Shown here: positions 34,354 through 43,374 of the stretch, piece after piece
How the letters are laid out: each line of letters starts with the position of its first letter
Numbering within the stretch: the stretch's first letter is position 1
Assembly (NCBI RefSeq): GCF_044227025.1
Contig: NZ_JBGAFX010000003.1
Coordinates: 62,001-126,000, forward strand
DNA length: 64,000 nucleotides
DNA from: Dokdonella_A sp044227025
GTDB lineage: Bacteria > Pseudomonadota > Gammaproteobacteria > Xanthomonadales > Rhodanobacteraceae
Reading direction: 5' to 3'
Notes under the pieces: generated by a model
Databases searched by the model: none
What the model was told of the DNA's origin: nothing
The model's input: the letters and a program-made list of their open reading frames with translations, nothing else
Made by a program: the position numbers and the translations under genes

Positions 34354-37158
34354 ATGACAAACCCACTGCTCCGACATGCCATCCACAATGCATTGCGCAA
34401 CTACGCAATCGCCGGAGCCTCGACGCTTGCCCTCGGCATCGCGCTTCCCGCGGTCGCGCAGGACGCCGCGCAAGACACGAATACGCAGAAGCTCGACACC
34501 ATCACCGTGACGGGTTCCAACATCCGTCGCGTCGACATCGAAACGTCCAACCCGGTCATCACGGTCGACCGCGCCGAGATCCAGAAGTCCGGCAAGCTCA
34601 CGGTTGGCGACCTGCTGCAGCAGCTGCCGACGATCGCCGGCATGGCGAACAACCCGAACGTCAACAACGGCGGCGGCACAGGCGGTGCGTTCATTTCGTT
34701 GCGCGGCCTTGGCAGCAACCGTTCGCTGGTACTCGTCGACGGCAAGCGCATCACCAACGGCGACGTCAACGCGATCCCGAGCGCCGCGATCGAACGCATC
34801 GAAGTCCTGACCGACGGCGCTTCGGCGGTGTACGGCTCCGACGCGATCGCCGGCGTGGTCAACTTCATCACGCGCAAGGACTACCAGGGCGCGGAAATCC
34901 AGCTGAACTATGGCGTTTCCGATCGCGACGATGGCGCCCGCCGCGGCTTCACCGTGGTGTTCGGCCAGACCTCCGACAAGGGCAGCCTGATCGGCGGCAT
35001 CGACTACAACAAGACCGACCAGATCCTCGCCGGCCACCGCGACTTCTCGCAGTACTCGCTGTCGCTGAACCGTACCGGCACCGCGGTGCGTCGCGCCGGT
35101 TCGTTCACGGGGCCGGGCGGCTTCTTCGTCGGCCTGCCCCAATTCGCCAATTGCAGCTACTACGGCTACGGCACGGTTGATCCGAGCGCGCCGGGCGGCG
35201 GCGGCATCCCGCAGGGTTACCGTTGCTACGAGCCGGCATCGACGACGAGCACCGGCGACACGTTCAACTTCGCGCCGATCAACCTGATCACCACGCCGCA
35301 GGAACGCACCAACTTCTTCCTCAACGGCAGCTACAAGCTGACCGATTCGACCGACGCCTACATGCAGGTCTTCCACAACGGCACCAACTCCGCCGGACAA
35401 CTGGCACCGCTGCCGATCCAGTTCGGTCCCTCCGGCGTCACGGTCACCGCAGGCAACCCGTACAACCCGTTCGGCGTCGACGTCGGCGCGGGTTCGGCAG
35501 ACGGCTACGACTTCGGCGTGCGCCTGACCGCGCTCGGCCCACGCATCATCAACTTCAGTTCGAAGACCGACCAGGCGCGCCTTGGCATCAAGGGCAGCCT
35601 GTTCGGTACCGACTGGCAGTACGACCTGTGGGGCAACTATGGCCATCAGTCGTTCGTGTTCCGCAACATCAACTACTTCAACGCGGCGGGCGCTGCGCGC
35701 GCGCTCGGTGACAACTGCAACCTGCCGCAGGCGGGCGTGCCGATGGACACCAATACCTGCCTCGACATCTTCAACCAGCGCGACCCGAACACTGCCACGC
35801 TGCTGCACCAGTTCTATTCGCTCGGCGTCGACAATGGCAGCCTGCAGACCGAACGCCAGGGTGGCCTCGACCTCAACGGCCCCTTGTTCGACCTGCCGGC
35901 GGGCCAGGTCAGCGTCGCTGCGGGCGCGAACTACCGCAAGTTCTACCTGCGCCAGTTCGCCGACACCGTCACGCTGACCGATCCGGTCACCAATACCTGC
36001 CCGGCCGGTTCGGCATCGCTGTGCAACGCCCCGTACACGGGCGGCTTCAACGTCAAGGAAGCCTACGTCGAGGCATTCGTGCCGGTGCTCAAGGACCTGC
36101 CGTTCGTGCACAGCCTCAACGTCACGCTCGGCGATCGCTGGTCGAAGTACAACACCTTCGGCAGCACCAACAACTGGAAGCTTGCGGTCGAGTACCGCCC
36201 GATCGAAGACCTGCTGCTGCGTGGAACGATCAGCAAGGTGTTCCGCGCGCCGAACACGGCGGAGCTCTTCACCGGCACGTCGAGCTCGTTCGACTCGTAC
36301 ACGTTCAACCCGGCGTACAACGAACCGCGTTCGACCGCCAACAACCAGGTGCAGACGATCTTCTCCGGCGCCGCGGTATCGGGCTTCCCGATCCAGCCGG
36401 AGCAAGGCAAGTCGTTCGACTTCGGCGTCGTGTACGACCCGCAGTGGCTGCCGGGCTTGTCGCTGAGTGCCGACCTGTGGCGCATCTTCCTGAACGACAA
36501 CATCCAGCGTCCGAGAGGGCAGACGATCGTCGACCTGTGCTACATCCCGACGCACGCCTACGATCCGGGCAATCCGTATTGCGGCTACATCAACCTCAAT
36601 GCGCAGGGCACGATCACCAACATCAGCGGCGTGTCGGTCTTGAACCTCGGCCGCCTCGACGTCAAGGGTGTCGACTTCGCGGGCGTTTACAAGCTGCCGG
36701 AGACCTCGTTCGGCAACTTCTCGCTCGGCCTGAATGCGACGTACCTGACCGAGTACAACAACGCGGTGCCGGCGAGCCCGACATCGCATGTTGCCGGCGC
36801 GTTCAACACGCAGTTCGGCACCTTCCCGCGCTGGCGTGCATTGGGCAGCGTGTCGTGGCAGATGGGCGACTTCTCGGCCAGCTGGCAGATGCGCTACATC
36901 GGCCACCTGAAAAACAACGTCAACGCGTTCCGTGGCCTGCCGGACGGTTTCCTGCCGATCGGTGCGGTCACGTACCACGCCGTGTCGTTCGGCTACAACA
37001 TCGAGCCGATCAACACGCGCATCGACATCGGCGTCGACAACCTCGGCGACAAGCAGCCGCCGCTGTACTACCAGTCGACGGTCAACGCGAACATCGACAT
37101 CAACACCTACGATCCGATCGGCCGCTTCTACTTCGGGCGCGTGACCGTGAAGTTCTGA
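34354..37158 (+). CDS. TonB-dependent outer-membrane receptor 1
   Basis: 934 residues. A signal peptide (about 1-35, ending IALPAVAQ) is followed by a TonB-box-like KLDTITVTGSNIRR (about 45-58). The plug domain (about 60-175) has DLLQQLPTIAG, FISLRGLGSNRSLVLVDGKR and ERIEVLTDGASAVYGSDAIA. A 22-strand-type barrel ends in NTYDPIGRFYFGRVTVKF, with the terminal Phe expected for BAM recognition. This Asn/Gly-rich class in Xanthomonad-like genomes often imports carbohydrates or peptides. ATG 34354 has GGAGA upstream. It is the same length as receptor 2 and highly similar. A terminator follows at 37221. Confidence 0.96.
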   Translation: MTNPLLRHAIHNALRNYAIAGASTLALGIALPAVAQDAAQDTNTQKLDTITVTGSNIRRVDIETSNPVITVDRAEIQKSGKLTVGDLLQQLPTIAGMANNPNVNNGGGTGGAFISLRGLGSNRSLVLVDGKRITNGDVNAIPSAAIERIEVLTDGASAVYGSDAIAGVVNFITRKDYQGAEIQLNYGVSDRDDGARRGFTVVFGQTSDKGSLIGGIDYNKTDQILAGHRDFSQYSLSLNRTGTAVRRAGSFTGPGGFFVGLPQFANCSYYGYGTVDPSAPGGGGIPQGYRCYEPASTTSTGDTFNFAPINLITTPQERTNFFLNGSYKLTDSTDAYMQVFHNGTNSAGQLAPLPIQFGPSGVTVTAGNPYNPFGVDVGAGSADGYDFGVRLTALGPRIINFSSKTDQARLGIKGSLFGTDWQYDLWGNYGHQSFVFRNINYFNAAGAARALGDNCNLPQAGVPMDTNTCLDIFNQRDPNTATLLHQFYSLGVDNGSLQTERQGGLDLNGPLFDLPAGQVSVAAGANYRKFYLRQFADTVTLTDPVTNTCPAGSASLCNAPYTGGFNVKEAYVEAFVPVLKDLPFVHSLNVTLGDRWSKYNTFGSTNNWKLAVEYRPIEDLLLRGTISKVFRAPNTAELFTGTSSSFDSYTFNPAYNEPRSTANNQVQTIFSGAAVSGFPIQPEQGKSFDFGVVYDPQWLPGLSLSADLWRIFLNDNIQRPRGQTIVDLCYIPTHAYDPGNPYCGYINLNAQGTITNISGVSVLNLGRLDVKGVDFAGVYKLPETSFGNFSLGLNATYLTEYNNAVPASPTSHVAGAFNTQFGTFPRWRALGSVSWQMGDFSASWQMRYIGHLKNNVNAFRGLPDGFLPIGAVTYHAVSFGYNIEPINTRIDIGVDNLGDKQPPLYYQSTVNANIDINTYDPIGRFYFGRVTVKF

Positions 37159-37220
37159 AGCCCGGCAACCAACCGACCGACCGCCGGCAAGTCGGCGGTC
37201 GATCGAATCCTCCCACCGAG

Positions 37221-37251
37221 GGCCACGCGGCGATGCCGCGTGGCCTTTTCC
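37221..37251 (+). terminator. Rho-independent terminator after receptor 1
   Basis: GGCCACGCGGC and GCCGCGTGGCC-type arms pair across a GATG loop and are followed by TTTTCCTT. Confidence 0.9.
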
Positions 37252-37307
37252 TTGCGTCACGTCCCCGCGACGCCCGTTAGACGTACATTGACGTACGAAG
37301 CGCCTCG

Positions 37308-37336
37308 TTGACTAGTTGGCGTGAACGTCCTAGGCT
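37308..37336 (+). promoter_or_regulatory. Possible promoter for AraC regulator 2
   Basis: TTGACT (37308-37313), a 17-bp spacer and TAGGCT (37331-37336). Just upstream GACGTAC occurs twice at a 10-bp step (37280-37286, 37290-37296). The following 390 bases to the AraC ATG contain no convincing gene; an open frame through them has no protein-like composition. Confidence 0.4.
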
Positions 37337-37728
37337 TCGATCGCGGACCGGCTGCGAGCGCCTTCGCAACGGCTGCCGATTTCCCCTGGTCGGTCGGAGT
37401 ACGGAGGACGGGTGATGGCGGAGTCGATTCGCTTTCGGCACGACGCGCAATGCATGAATCCGCCGGACTCGCTGGCGGCAGTCATCGCGGCCAACATGCG
37501 GAGCACGCCGATTCGCCGACGAGGATCATTCCCTCGCCGATGCATCCGACGTGGCCAGCAAGCATTCGGCCTGCACACGGCTGCGCGCAGCACTGGCCAT
37601 GCGTCGAGCCGCCCATCGCGGTCTCCCATTCCGCTCGACGCAAGCCCGCAACGCCACGTCGAAAGTTCGTGGACGCGCAGCATCGGCACATGGGATCAAT
37701 CCATCCCATGCAATCGAAGGAGCACCGG

Positions 37729-38679
37729 ATGATCGAAATGATCTCGACACTTCGCGATACCGGCAGGAAAGTCGGCAGGGTGGGTGAGGTGCGTCTGCCC
37801 GTTGCCTCGAAGTGGATCGGGCATGGGGCGAGCATGGACATGAGTGCCATCGTGCCCTCATCCGCACACAAGGGCATCGTCGCCGTGGTCGGCGGTGGTC
37901 GCGGCTGCCAACTGCGCACGGACAGGGCGGCATCCATCATCTGGATTCCGCTGCGCGGTCGCGTCCAGGTGGGCAACGGCGGCGACAGCCTGCTCGGCAC
38001 CGGCGAGGCACGCGTGACCGAGGCCGATGCCTGCGCGTATGCAGTCGGTCGCGGGCACTCGTTGTGGATCGCACTGCTCGCCCCGCCCGGCGTGTGGCGG
38101 CAGGTCATGCATGGGCGCCTGGGCGTTCCCGCCGCCCAGGCGTGGCTGTTCCCGGCCCGGTATGCGATCGACCGCGACCTGCGACACCGCGCCGTAGCAC
38201 TTGCTCGCGCAGTCGCGGCGGAGAACGCCGTGGAAATCGCGGTGGAAAACGTGCTCGAGCGGATCGCCGGGTTGCAGGCGGGGTTCGCCGAAGCGATCGC
38301 GCGTTGTCCCGGGCGCACGCATGCGCAGCGACGCCAGGTATTCGTGCGCCTGCAGCGGGTGCGCAACTACCTGGCCTCGAACTGCCACCTCGAGATCGAC
38401 AATGACGAACTCGCGCGCATGGCGAACTACTCACCTTCGCACTTCATCCGCGCCTTCGGTTCGGTGTACCAAGAGACGCCGCACGCATTCCTGATCCGCC
38501 AACGACTCGAGCGCGCGCGTCGTCTCCTGCGCGTCAGTCCACTGGCGATCAACGAGATCGCCCTCGAGAGCGGTTTCGAGAACGCCAGTGCATTCTCGCG
38601 ACTGTTCCGCCAGCGTTTCGGCATCACCGCCGGCGCCGCGCGCAAGCTCGCCGCATCACGCGACGCAGTCGCGGCCTAG
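37729..38679 (+). CDS. AraC family transcriptional regulator 2
   Basis: 316 residues, paralogous to the 33333-34232 protein through GGGRGCQLRTDRAASIIWIP, ARCPGRTHAQRRQVFVRLQR and the two HTHs (NDELARMANYSPSHFIRAFG; IALESGFENASAFSRLFRQR). The N-terminus is about 20 residues longer. ATG 37729 has AAGGAG 7 bases upstream; the frame is open back to 37321, but that extension is low in protein character and rejected. Receptor 2 starts 121 bp downstream, the same spacing as in module 1. Confidence 0.9.
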   Translation: MIEMISTLRDTGRKVGRVGEVRLPVASKWIGHGASMDMSAIVPSSAHKGIVAVVGGGRGCQLRTDRAASIIWIPLRGRVQVGNGGDSLLGTGEARVTEADACAYAVGRGHSLWIALLAPPGVWRQVMHGRLGVPAAQAWLFPARYAIDRDLRHRAVALARAVAAENAVEIAVENVLERIAGLQAGFAEAIARCPGRTHAQRRQVFVRLQRVRNYLASNCHLEIDNDELARMANYSPSHFIRAFGSVYQETPHAFLIRQRLERARRLLRVSPLAINEIALESGFENASAFSRLFRQRFGITAGAARKLAASRDAVAA

Positions 38680-38730
38680 CGAGCGCGCAATTTTCGCAAA
38701 TTGGCGCCGTGCGCCCTGCCAAGGCGAAGC

Positions 38731-38752
38731 CTTCACATCTTTTTAATGTGCG
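38731..38752 (+). promoter_or_regulatory. Conserved block upstream of receptor 2
   Basis: CTTCACATCTTTTTAATGTG is the counterpart of the block at 34281-34303. Here the flanks also give CTTCaCAT..ATGTGcGAAG, an imperfect inverted repeat that could be an operator. Confidence 0.5.
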
Positions 38753-38800
38753 AAGCAGATTGCCATTCGCGGCAGTCCTTCGGACATTTTGGAGAAGAAC

Positions 38801-41605
38801 ATGGCAAACGCACTGCTTCGAAGCGCGATCAACCAGGTGCTGCGAACCTCCGGCACCGTCGGTTTGTCGACGCTTGCCCTCGGTTTCGCCGCGTCCGCGG
38901 TCGCGCAGGATGCGGCACAGGACAGCGGTACGCAGAAACTCGACACGATCACGGTCACGGGTTCGAACATCCGTCGCGTCGACATCGAAACCTCGAACCC
39001 GGTCATCACCGTCGACCGCGCCGAGATCCAGAAATCGGGCAAGCTGACCGTCGGTGACCTGTTGCAGCAGCTGCCGACGATCGCCGGCAACGCCAACAAC
39101 CCGAACGTGAACAACGGCGGCGGTACGGGTGGTTCGTTCATCTCGCTGCGCGGCCTCGGCACCAACCGTTCGCTGCTGCTCGTCGACGGCAAGCGTGTCA
39201 TCAATCCCGACGTAAACGCGATTCCGTCTGCAGCGATCGAGCGCATCGAAGTGCTGACCGATGGCGCCTCGGCGGTGTACGGCTCGGACGCGATCGCCGG
39301 TGTCGTGAACATCATCCTGCGCAAGGATTACCAGGGCGCGGAAATCCAGCTGAACTACGGCATCAGCGACCATGATGACGGCGCGCGCAAGGGCTTCTCG
39401 TTCACCTTCGGCCAGATGTCCGACAAGGGCAGCCTGGTCGGCGGCATCGACTACAACAAGACCGACCAGATCCTGGCCGGGCATCGCGCATTCTCCGCAA
39501 CGCCACTGTTCTTCCTTCCTTCCGGCGTCGTTCCGGCAGGCTCGGTCGCTTCGCCGGGGGGCTCGTTCACGAACTTTCCGCAGTTCGCCAACTGCAGCTA
39601 CTACGGTTACGGCACCTTCGATCCGTCGGCACCGGGCGGCAACGGCGCCCCTGCGGGCTACCGTTGCTTCCGTGGTCCCGGCGATCCCGCGGGTCCGACC
39701 GATACCTACAATTACCAGAGCCTCAACCTGATCACGACGCCACAGGAACGCACGAACTTCTTCCTCAACGGCAGCTACAAGCTTACCGATTCGATGGAGG
39801 CCTACATGCAGGTCTTCCACAATGCGACGCGTACGGCCGGCCAGGGCGCCGAAGTGCCATTGATCTTCAGCAACACCGGCCTGACCCTCAGCGCCGACAA
39901 CCCGTACAACCCGTTCGGCATCGACATCGGTGCCGGCGAAGGTGCCTCGCCGAATGGCGAGAACGTGCAGATCCGCCTGAAGGCGCTCGGTCCGCGCGTG
40001 ATCAAATTCCAGTCGAGCACTGACCAGGCGCGCGTCGGCCTGCGCGGGAACATCTTCGGCAGCGACTGGCAGTACGACCTGTGGGGCAATTACGGACACA
40101 CCGCGGGACTGTTCCAGAACCTCAACTACCTCAATGCGTCGTCGATGGCGTTCGCCCTGTCGGGCGACTGCACGCTCCCGACCCCGGGCGTTACCGTCAC
40201 GCCGCAGAACTGCCTCAATCTGTTCGACCAGAACGATCCGAATACGGCGTATGCCCTGCAGCACTTCTACTCGCTCAACTCCGACGCGGGTGCGCTGTCG
40301 ACTTCGAGACAGGGCGGCCTGGACGTGAATGGCACGCTGTTCGATCTGCCGGCCGGCTCGGTCTCGATGGCTGCAGGCGCCAACTACCGCAAGTTCTACG
40401 TGCGCAACTACAACGATACGGTGAGGACGACCGACCCGGCTACCGGGACGTGTCCGGCCGGCTCGTCGTCGCTGTGCGCGACGCCGTTCACGGCCGGCTA
40501 CAACGTGAAGGAAGCCTACGCGGAAGTATTCGTGCCGATCCTGCGTGACCTGCCATTCGTCCACAGCCTGTATCTGACGGGCGGTGACCGCTGGTCGAAG
40601 TACAGCACGTTCGGCAGCACCAACAACTGGAAGCTGGCCGTCGAATACCGTCCGATCGAGGACCTGCTGCTGCGCGGCACGGTCAGCACGGTGTTCCGTG
40701 CGCCGAACACGACCGAATCATTCGCGCCGGTGGGTTCCTCGTTCGATCCGTACACCCGTGGTCCGGGTGAGCCGCGCTCGACCTCGGGCCCGCAGATCGA
40801 GACGGTGTTCAGCGGCGCGAGCGTCGGCGGCTATCCGCTCAAGCCGGAGAACGGCAAGTCGTTCGACTTCGGCGTGGTGTACGACCCGCAGTGGCTGCCA
40901 GGCCTGTCGCTGAGCGCAGACGTGTGGCGCATCTACCTGCTCAACAACATCGTGCGTCCTACCGGCCAGAACGTGGTCGACATCTGCTACGCCAACGGTT
41001 CCTACGGCGGCGACAGCAATCCGTATTGCGCGCTGCTGCAGTTCTCCGGCGACAGCATCCAGACGATCAGGCAGCTGACGTACCAGAACCTCGGGCGTCT
41101 CGATGCGACGGGTGTGGATTTTGGCGGCGTGTACAAGTTGCCGGAGACGGCGTTCGGCCACTTCACGCTCGGCCTCAACGCGACCTACCTGACCAAATAC
41201 AACAACTCCTCTGCGATCCTCGGCATTGACGACCACGTGGCAGGCACGTACAACAACCAGTACGGCAGCTTCCCTCGCTGGCGCGCGATAGGCAGCATCG
41301 GCTGGCAGATGGGCGCCTTCTCGGCCAATTGGCAGCAGCGCGTGATCGGTCGCCTGAAGAATACGGCAGGCCAATTCAGCTTCCTGCCGGGCGGATTCCT
41401 GCCGACCGGAGCGGTCGTGTATCACAACGTGTCGTTCGGCTACGACATCGAGCCGATCAACACGCGCATCGACATCGGTATCGACAACGTCGGCGACAAG
41501 CAGCCACCGCTGTTCTATCAGTCGGTCACCAACGCGAACATCGACATCAACACGTACGATCCGATCGGCCGATACTATTGGGGTCGCGTGACCGTCAAGT
41601 TCTGA
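38801..41605 (+). CDS. TonB-dependent outer-membrane receptor 2
   Basis: 934 residues. Signal peptide ends near AASAVAQ. TonB box and plug are almost identical to receptor 1 (KLDTITVTGSNIRRVDIETS, ERIEVLTDGASAVYGSDAIA), and the barrel ends GRYYWGRVTVKF. Divergence is concentrated in loops, for example residues about 230-300 and 480-510, which suggests a related but different ligand. GGAGAAGAAC precedes the ATG. It was probably produced by duplication of the AraC-receptor module. Confidence 0.96.
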   Translation: MANALLRSAINQVLRTSGTVGLSTLALGFAASAVAQDAAQDSGTQKLDTITVTGSNIRRVDIETSNPVITVDRAEIQKSGKLTVGDLLQQLPTIAGNANNPNVNNGGGTGGSFISLRGLGTNRSLLLVDGKRVINPDVNAIPSAAIERIEVLTDGASAVYGSDAIAGVVNIILRKDYQGAEIQLNYGISDHDDGARKGFSFTFGQMSDKGSLVGGIDYNKTDQILAGHRAFSATPLFFLPSGVVPAGSVASPGGSFTNFPQFANCSYYGYGTFDPSAPGGNGAPAGYRCFRGPGDPAGPTDTYNYQSLNLITTPQERTNFFLNGSYKLTDSMEAYMQVFHNATRTAGQGAEVPLIFSNTGLTLSADNPYNPFGIDIGAGEGASPNGENVQIRLKALGPRVIKFQSSTDQARVGLRGNIFGSDWQYDLWGNYGHTAGLFQNLNYLNASSMAFALSGDCTLPTPGVTVTPQNCLNLFDQNDPNTAYALQHFYSLNSDAGALSTSRQGGLDVNGTLFDLPAGSVSMAAGANYRKFYVRNYNDTVRTTDPATGTCPAGSSSLCATPFTAGYNVKEAYAEVFVPILRDLPFVHSLYLTGGDRWSKYSTFGSTNNWKLAVEYRPIEDLLLRGTVSTVFRAPNTTESFAPVGSSFDPYTRGPGEPRSTSGPQIETVFSGASVGGYPLKPENGKSFDFGVVYDPQWLPGLSLSADVWRIYLLNNIVRPTGQNVVDICYANGSYGGDSNPYCALLQFSGDSIQTIRQLTYQNLGRLDATGVDFGGVYKLPETAFGHFTLGLNATYLTKYNNSSAILGIDDHVAGTYNNQYGSFPRWRAIGSIGWQMGAFSANWQQRVIGRLKNTAGQFSFLPGGFLPTGAVVYHNVSFGYDIEPINTRIDIGIDNVGDKQPPLFYQSVTNANIDINTYDPIGRYYWGRVTVKF

Positions 41606-41630
41606 TCGTCCTGCGTTGCTGCGATCCTTC

Positions 41631-41665
41631 GGGACCGCGCGGCTGGTCCGCGCGGTCCCTTTCTT
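41631..41665 (+). terminator. Rho-independent terminator after receptor 2
   Basis: GGGACCGCGCGG (41631-41642) pairs with the CCGCGCGGTCCC arm across a short CTGGT-type loop, followed by TTTCTT. Confidence 0.92.
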
Positions 41666-41809
41666 GTCCATGGTGGATGGCATGTCGAGGAGGCCGCGGC
41701 AGCAGTTGGCGGCCGCTGTCTTGCGCGCCTGAGCAGGGGCAGGCCGATACGGCAGTTGCTTCGCCGGGACGCCTCGGGGAGCATAGCCGCCCCGCTTTCC
41801 GGCCTGCCC

Positions 41810-42358
41810 ATGCCCCGCGATCCCGTCCATGCCCGCCTCGAGGAGCTGTTCGTCGCCTATGGCGCCCGCGTCAAGCGGCTGCTGCAGACCTATGGCCTCG
41901 ACAAGCACGGGATCGATCCGGCCGATGTCGAGCAGGAAGTCCGCATCCGGCTGTGGCATGCCCTTGAGCGTGACCGGTCCGGCGCCTTCCATGCGTCTTA
42001 TGTGCAGAGGGTGGTCTCAAGCACGGTAATCGATGCCCTCCGGCGGGCCCAGGTTCGCGCCACGGAGCCCTTGCCGGACGATGACGATGAACCGACCGAC
42101 CTCGGTGAAGGACCGGTCGGCCCCGAGCGCAGCGCCGGGGACGTGGAAAAGATGCAAGGCCTGGAGCGCTGCCTGGCCGAGATTCCCGAGCGGCGGCGAT
42201 TGCCGATCGCGTTGAACCTGCAGGGTTTTTCCCTGCAGGAGATCGCCGACCTCGCGGGGATTCCCTCGGTCGAGGCGGCAAGGAAACTGGTGTCGCGCGG
42301 GATGGATGAATTGAAGACCCGCCTGCGCGATCTGGGTTACGGTGATTTCGAAGACTGA
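41810..42358 (+). CDS. ECF-type RNA polymerase sigma factor
   Basis: 182 residues. Region 2 spans about 8-80 (LEELFVAYGARVKRLLQTYG, DPADVEQEVRIRLWHALERD, YVQRVVSSTVIDALRRAQ). Region 4 is at about 120-175 (LERCLAEIPERRRLPIALNL, GFSLQEIADLAGIPSVEAAR). An acidic linker (PDDDDEPTD) joins them. ATG 41810 is preferred over an in-frame ATG at 41756. The next gene starts 5 bases after the stop and encodes a one-TM protein, the second such pair in the window. Target genes are unknown. Confidence 0.87.
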   Translation: MPRDPVHARLEELFVAYGARVKRLLQTYGLDKHGIDPADVEQEVRIRLWHALERDRSGAFHASYVQRVVSSTVIDALRRAQVRATEPLPDDDDEPTDLGEGPVGPERSAGDVEKMQGLERCLAEIPERRRLPIALNLQGFSLQEIADLAGIPSVEAARKLVSRGMDELKTRLRDLGYGDFED

Positions 42359-42363
42359 ATGCC

Positions 42364-42804
42364 ATGAACGAAATGTCGCTTTCCCGCCTATATCGTCGCC
42401 TCGCCGAGCAGCGCCCGGCCTTGCCGGAAGCCGAGCTCGGCCGGCTGCTGCGCGAGCTGCAACCGGAGTCGGAAGCGCTCGCCGCCGAAGTCGCTCGCGT
42501 GCAGCGTCCCGCTCATCCGCTGCGCGGACGCGGGGTGCGCGTCGCGGCCGGCGGTCGTCGGCGCGTTGCACCGGCACGCTGGATCGGTGCACTCGCTGCC
42601 TGCCTTGCGCTCGCGATCGGCGTGTTCTCGCTGCGCCAGCCGCACGAGCAGCGTTGGAACAACGTTGCCGGCGCGGCGGATTCCATGAGTCCGCCGAGCC
42701 AGGTGGTCGCCTCGAACGACCGCATCTTCGCCGCAGGGAACGACGCCGTCGCGCAAGCGCCGGGTGACGAGATCTTCCGCGGGCGCTTCTCCGCCGGCGG
42801 CTGA
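42364..42804 (+). CDS. Single-pass membrane protein next to sigma factor
   Basis: 146 residues. A helical N-terminal domain (about 5-45, LSRLYRRLAEQRPALPEAEL) and a basic stretch precede one TM at about 73-92 (WIGALAACLALAIGVFSLRQ) and a short polar periplasmic tail. The position 5 bases after the sigma stop and the topology suggest an anti-sigma or sigma-regulating role. No zinc anti-sigma motif is present. A terminator follows at 42831. Confidence 0.75.
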   Translation: MNEMSLSRLYRRLAEQRPALPEAELGRLLRELQPESEALAAEVARVQRPAHPLRGRGVRVAAGGRRRVAPARWIGALAACLALAIGVFSLRQPHEQRWNNVAGAADSMSPPSQVVASNDRIFAAGNDAVAQAPGDEIFRGRFSAGG

Positions 42805-42830
42805 AAAAATAGACTGTCCCGAGCACGTAA

Positions 42831-42860
42831 GAAGCCCGGCCTTGGCCGGGCTTCGTATTT
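42831..42860 (+). terminator. Rho-independent terminator after the sigma/membrane-protein pair
   Basis: GAAGCCCGGCC pairs with GGCCGGGCTTC around TT and is followed by GTATTTTC. Confidence 0.9.
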
Positions 42861-43005
42861 TCGGGTCTGGCCCAGCCGTGGACGGTCCGGAATGTGAAGT
42901 GGGTCACGCGTCCACCGTCGAATCTGCGGCTGAGTCCGGTCGCAATCCTCCCTAGGCTGTCTCCCATCGGCCGTGCGTCGTACGGCCGAACCCCAGGAGA
43001 ATGCC

Positions 43006-43185
43006 ATGCGTTACACCGAAGCCCACCGCCGCCTGCGCGAGATCCATTGGTTCGATCACGCCGACAGCTACCTCGCCGTGGTGCGCGATGCGTTGCAGGA
43101 GGATCCGCAGGACAAGGAATTGCGCGAGCTGATGACAGCGATGGAGAACGCAATCGCCGCGCAGCGCCGCCAGCCGCTGCACTGA
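43006..43185 (+). CDS. Small protein of unknown function
   Basis: 59 residues (begins MRYTEAHRRLREIHWFDHAD), acidic to neutral and predicted mostly helical, with no signal or membrane segment. AGGAG lies 6 bases before the ATG and codon use matches neighbours, so it is likely a real gene. It stands alone between the terminator at 42831 and convergent prfC. Not recognised as any named family. Confidence 0.65.
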   Translation: MRYTEAHRRLREIHWFDHADSYLAVVRDALQEDPQDKELRELMTAMENAIAAQRRQPLH

Positions 43186-43374
43186 CCGCACCGATCCCTT
43201 CGACTCCGGCCTGCGCCCAGGGCGAACCGGGATCGGGTCGACCCCAATCCGTCCGCGCAGGGCGAGCGGCGAAGGGCGCGAAGTCGAAGCGCGTGCGGCC
43301 GCCGCCGATCCCACGTTGCCGAGCGTGCTCGGCCCGATGTGCGCAACGGCGCGAACGGGGAGGAAGGAAGGACG

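Noticed and set aside
34162..37260. 1032-codon open frame antisense to receptor 1, and a 646-codon one antisense to receptor 2 (38624-40564)
   Set aside because: Both are shadows of high-GC codon use opposite long receptor genes; their mutual similarity only reflects the receptor paralogy. No ribosome site or protein-like composition.
37279..37296. Met-box-like AGACGTAC / GACGTAC repeats before AraC regulator 2
   Set aside because: Only partial matches to AGACGTCT, the phase is 10 bp rather than 8, and no methionine gene follows.
37321..37728. 136-residue N-terminal extension of AraC regulator 2
   Set aside because: The frame is open but the composition is not protein-like, the ATG at 37729 has a strong ribosome site, and the paralogue lacks the extension.
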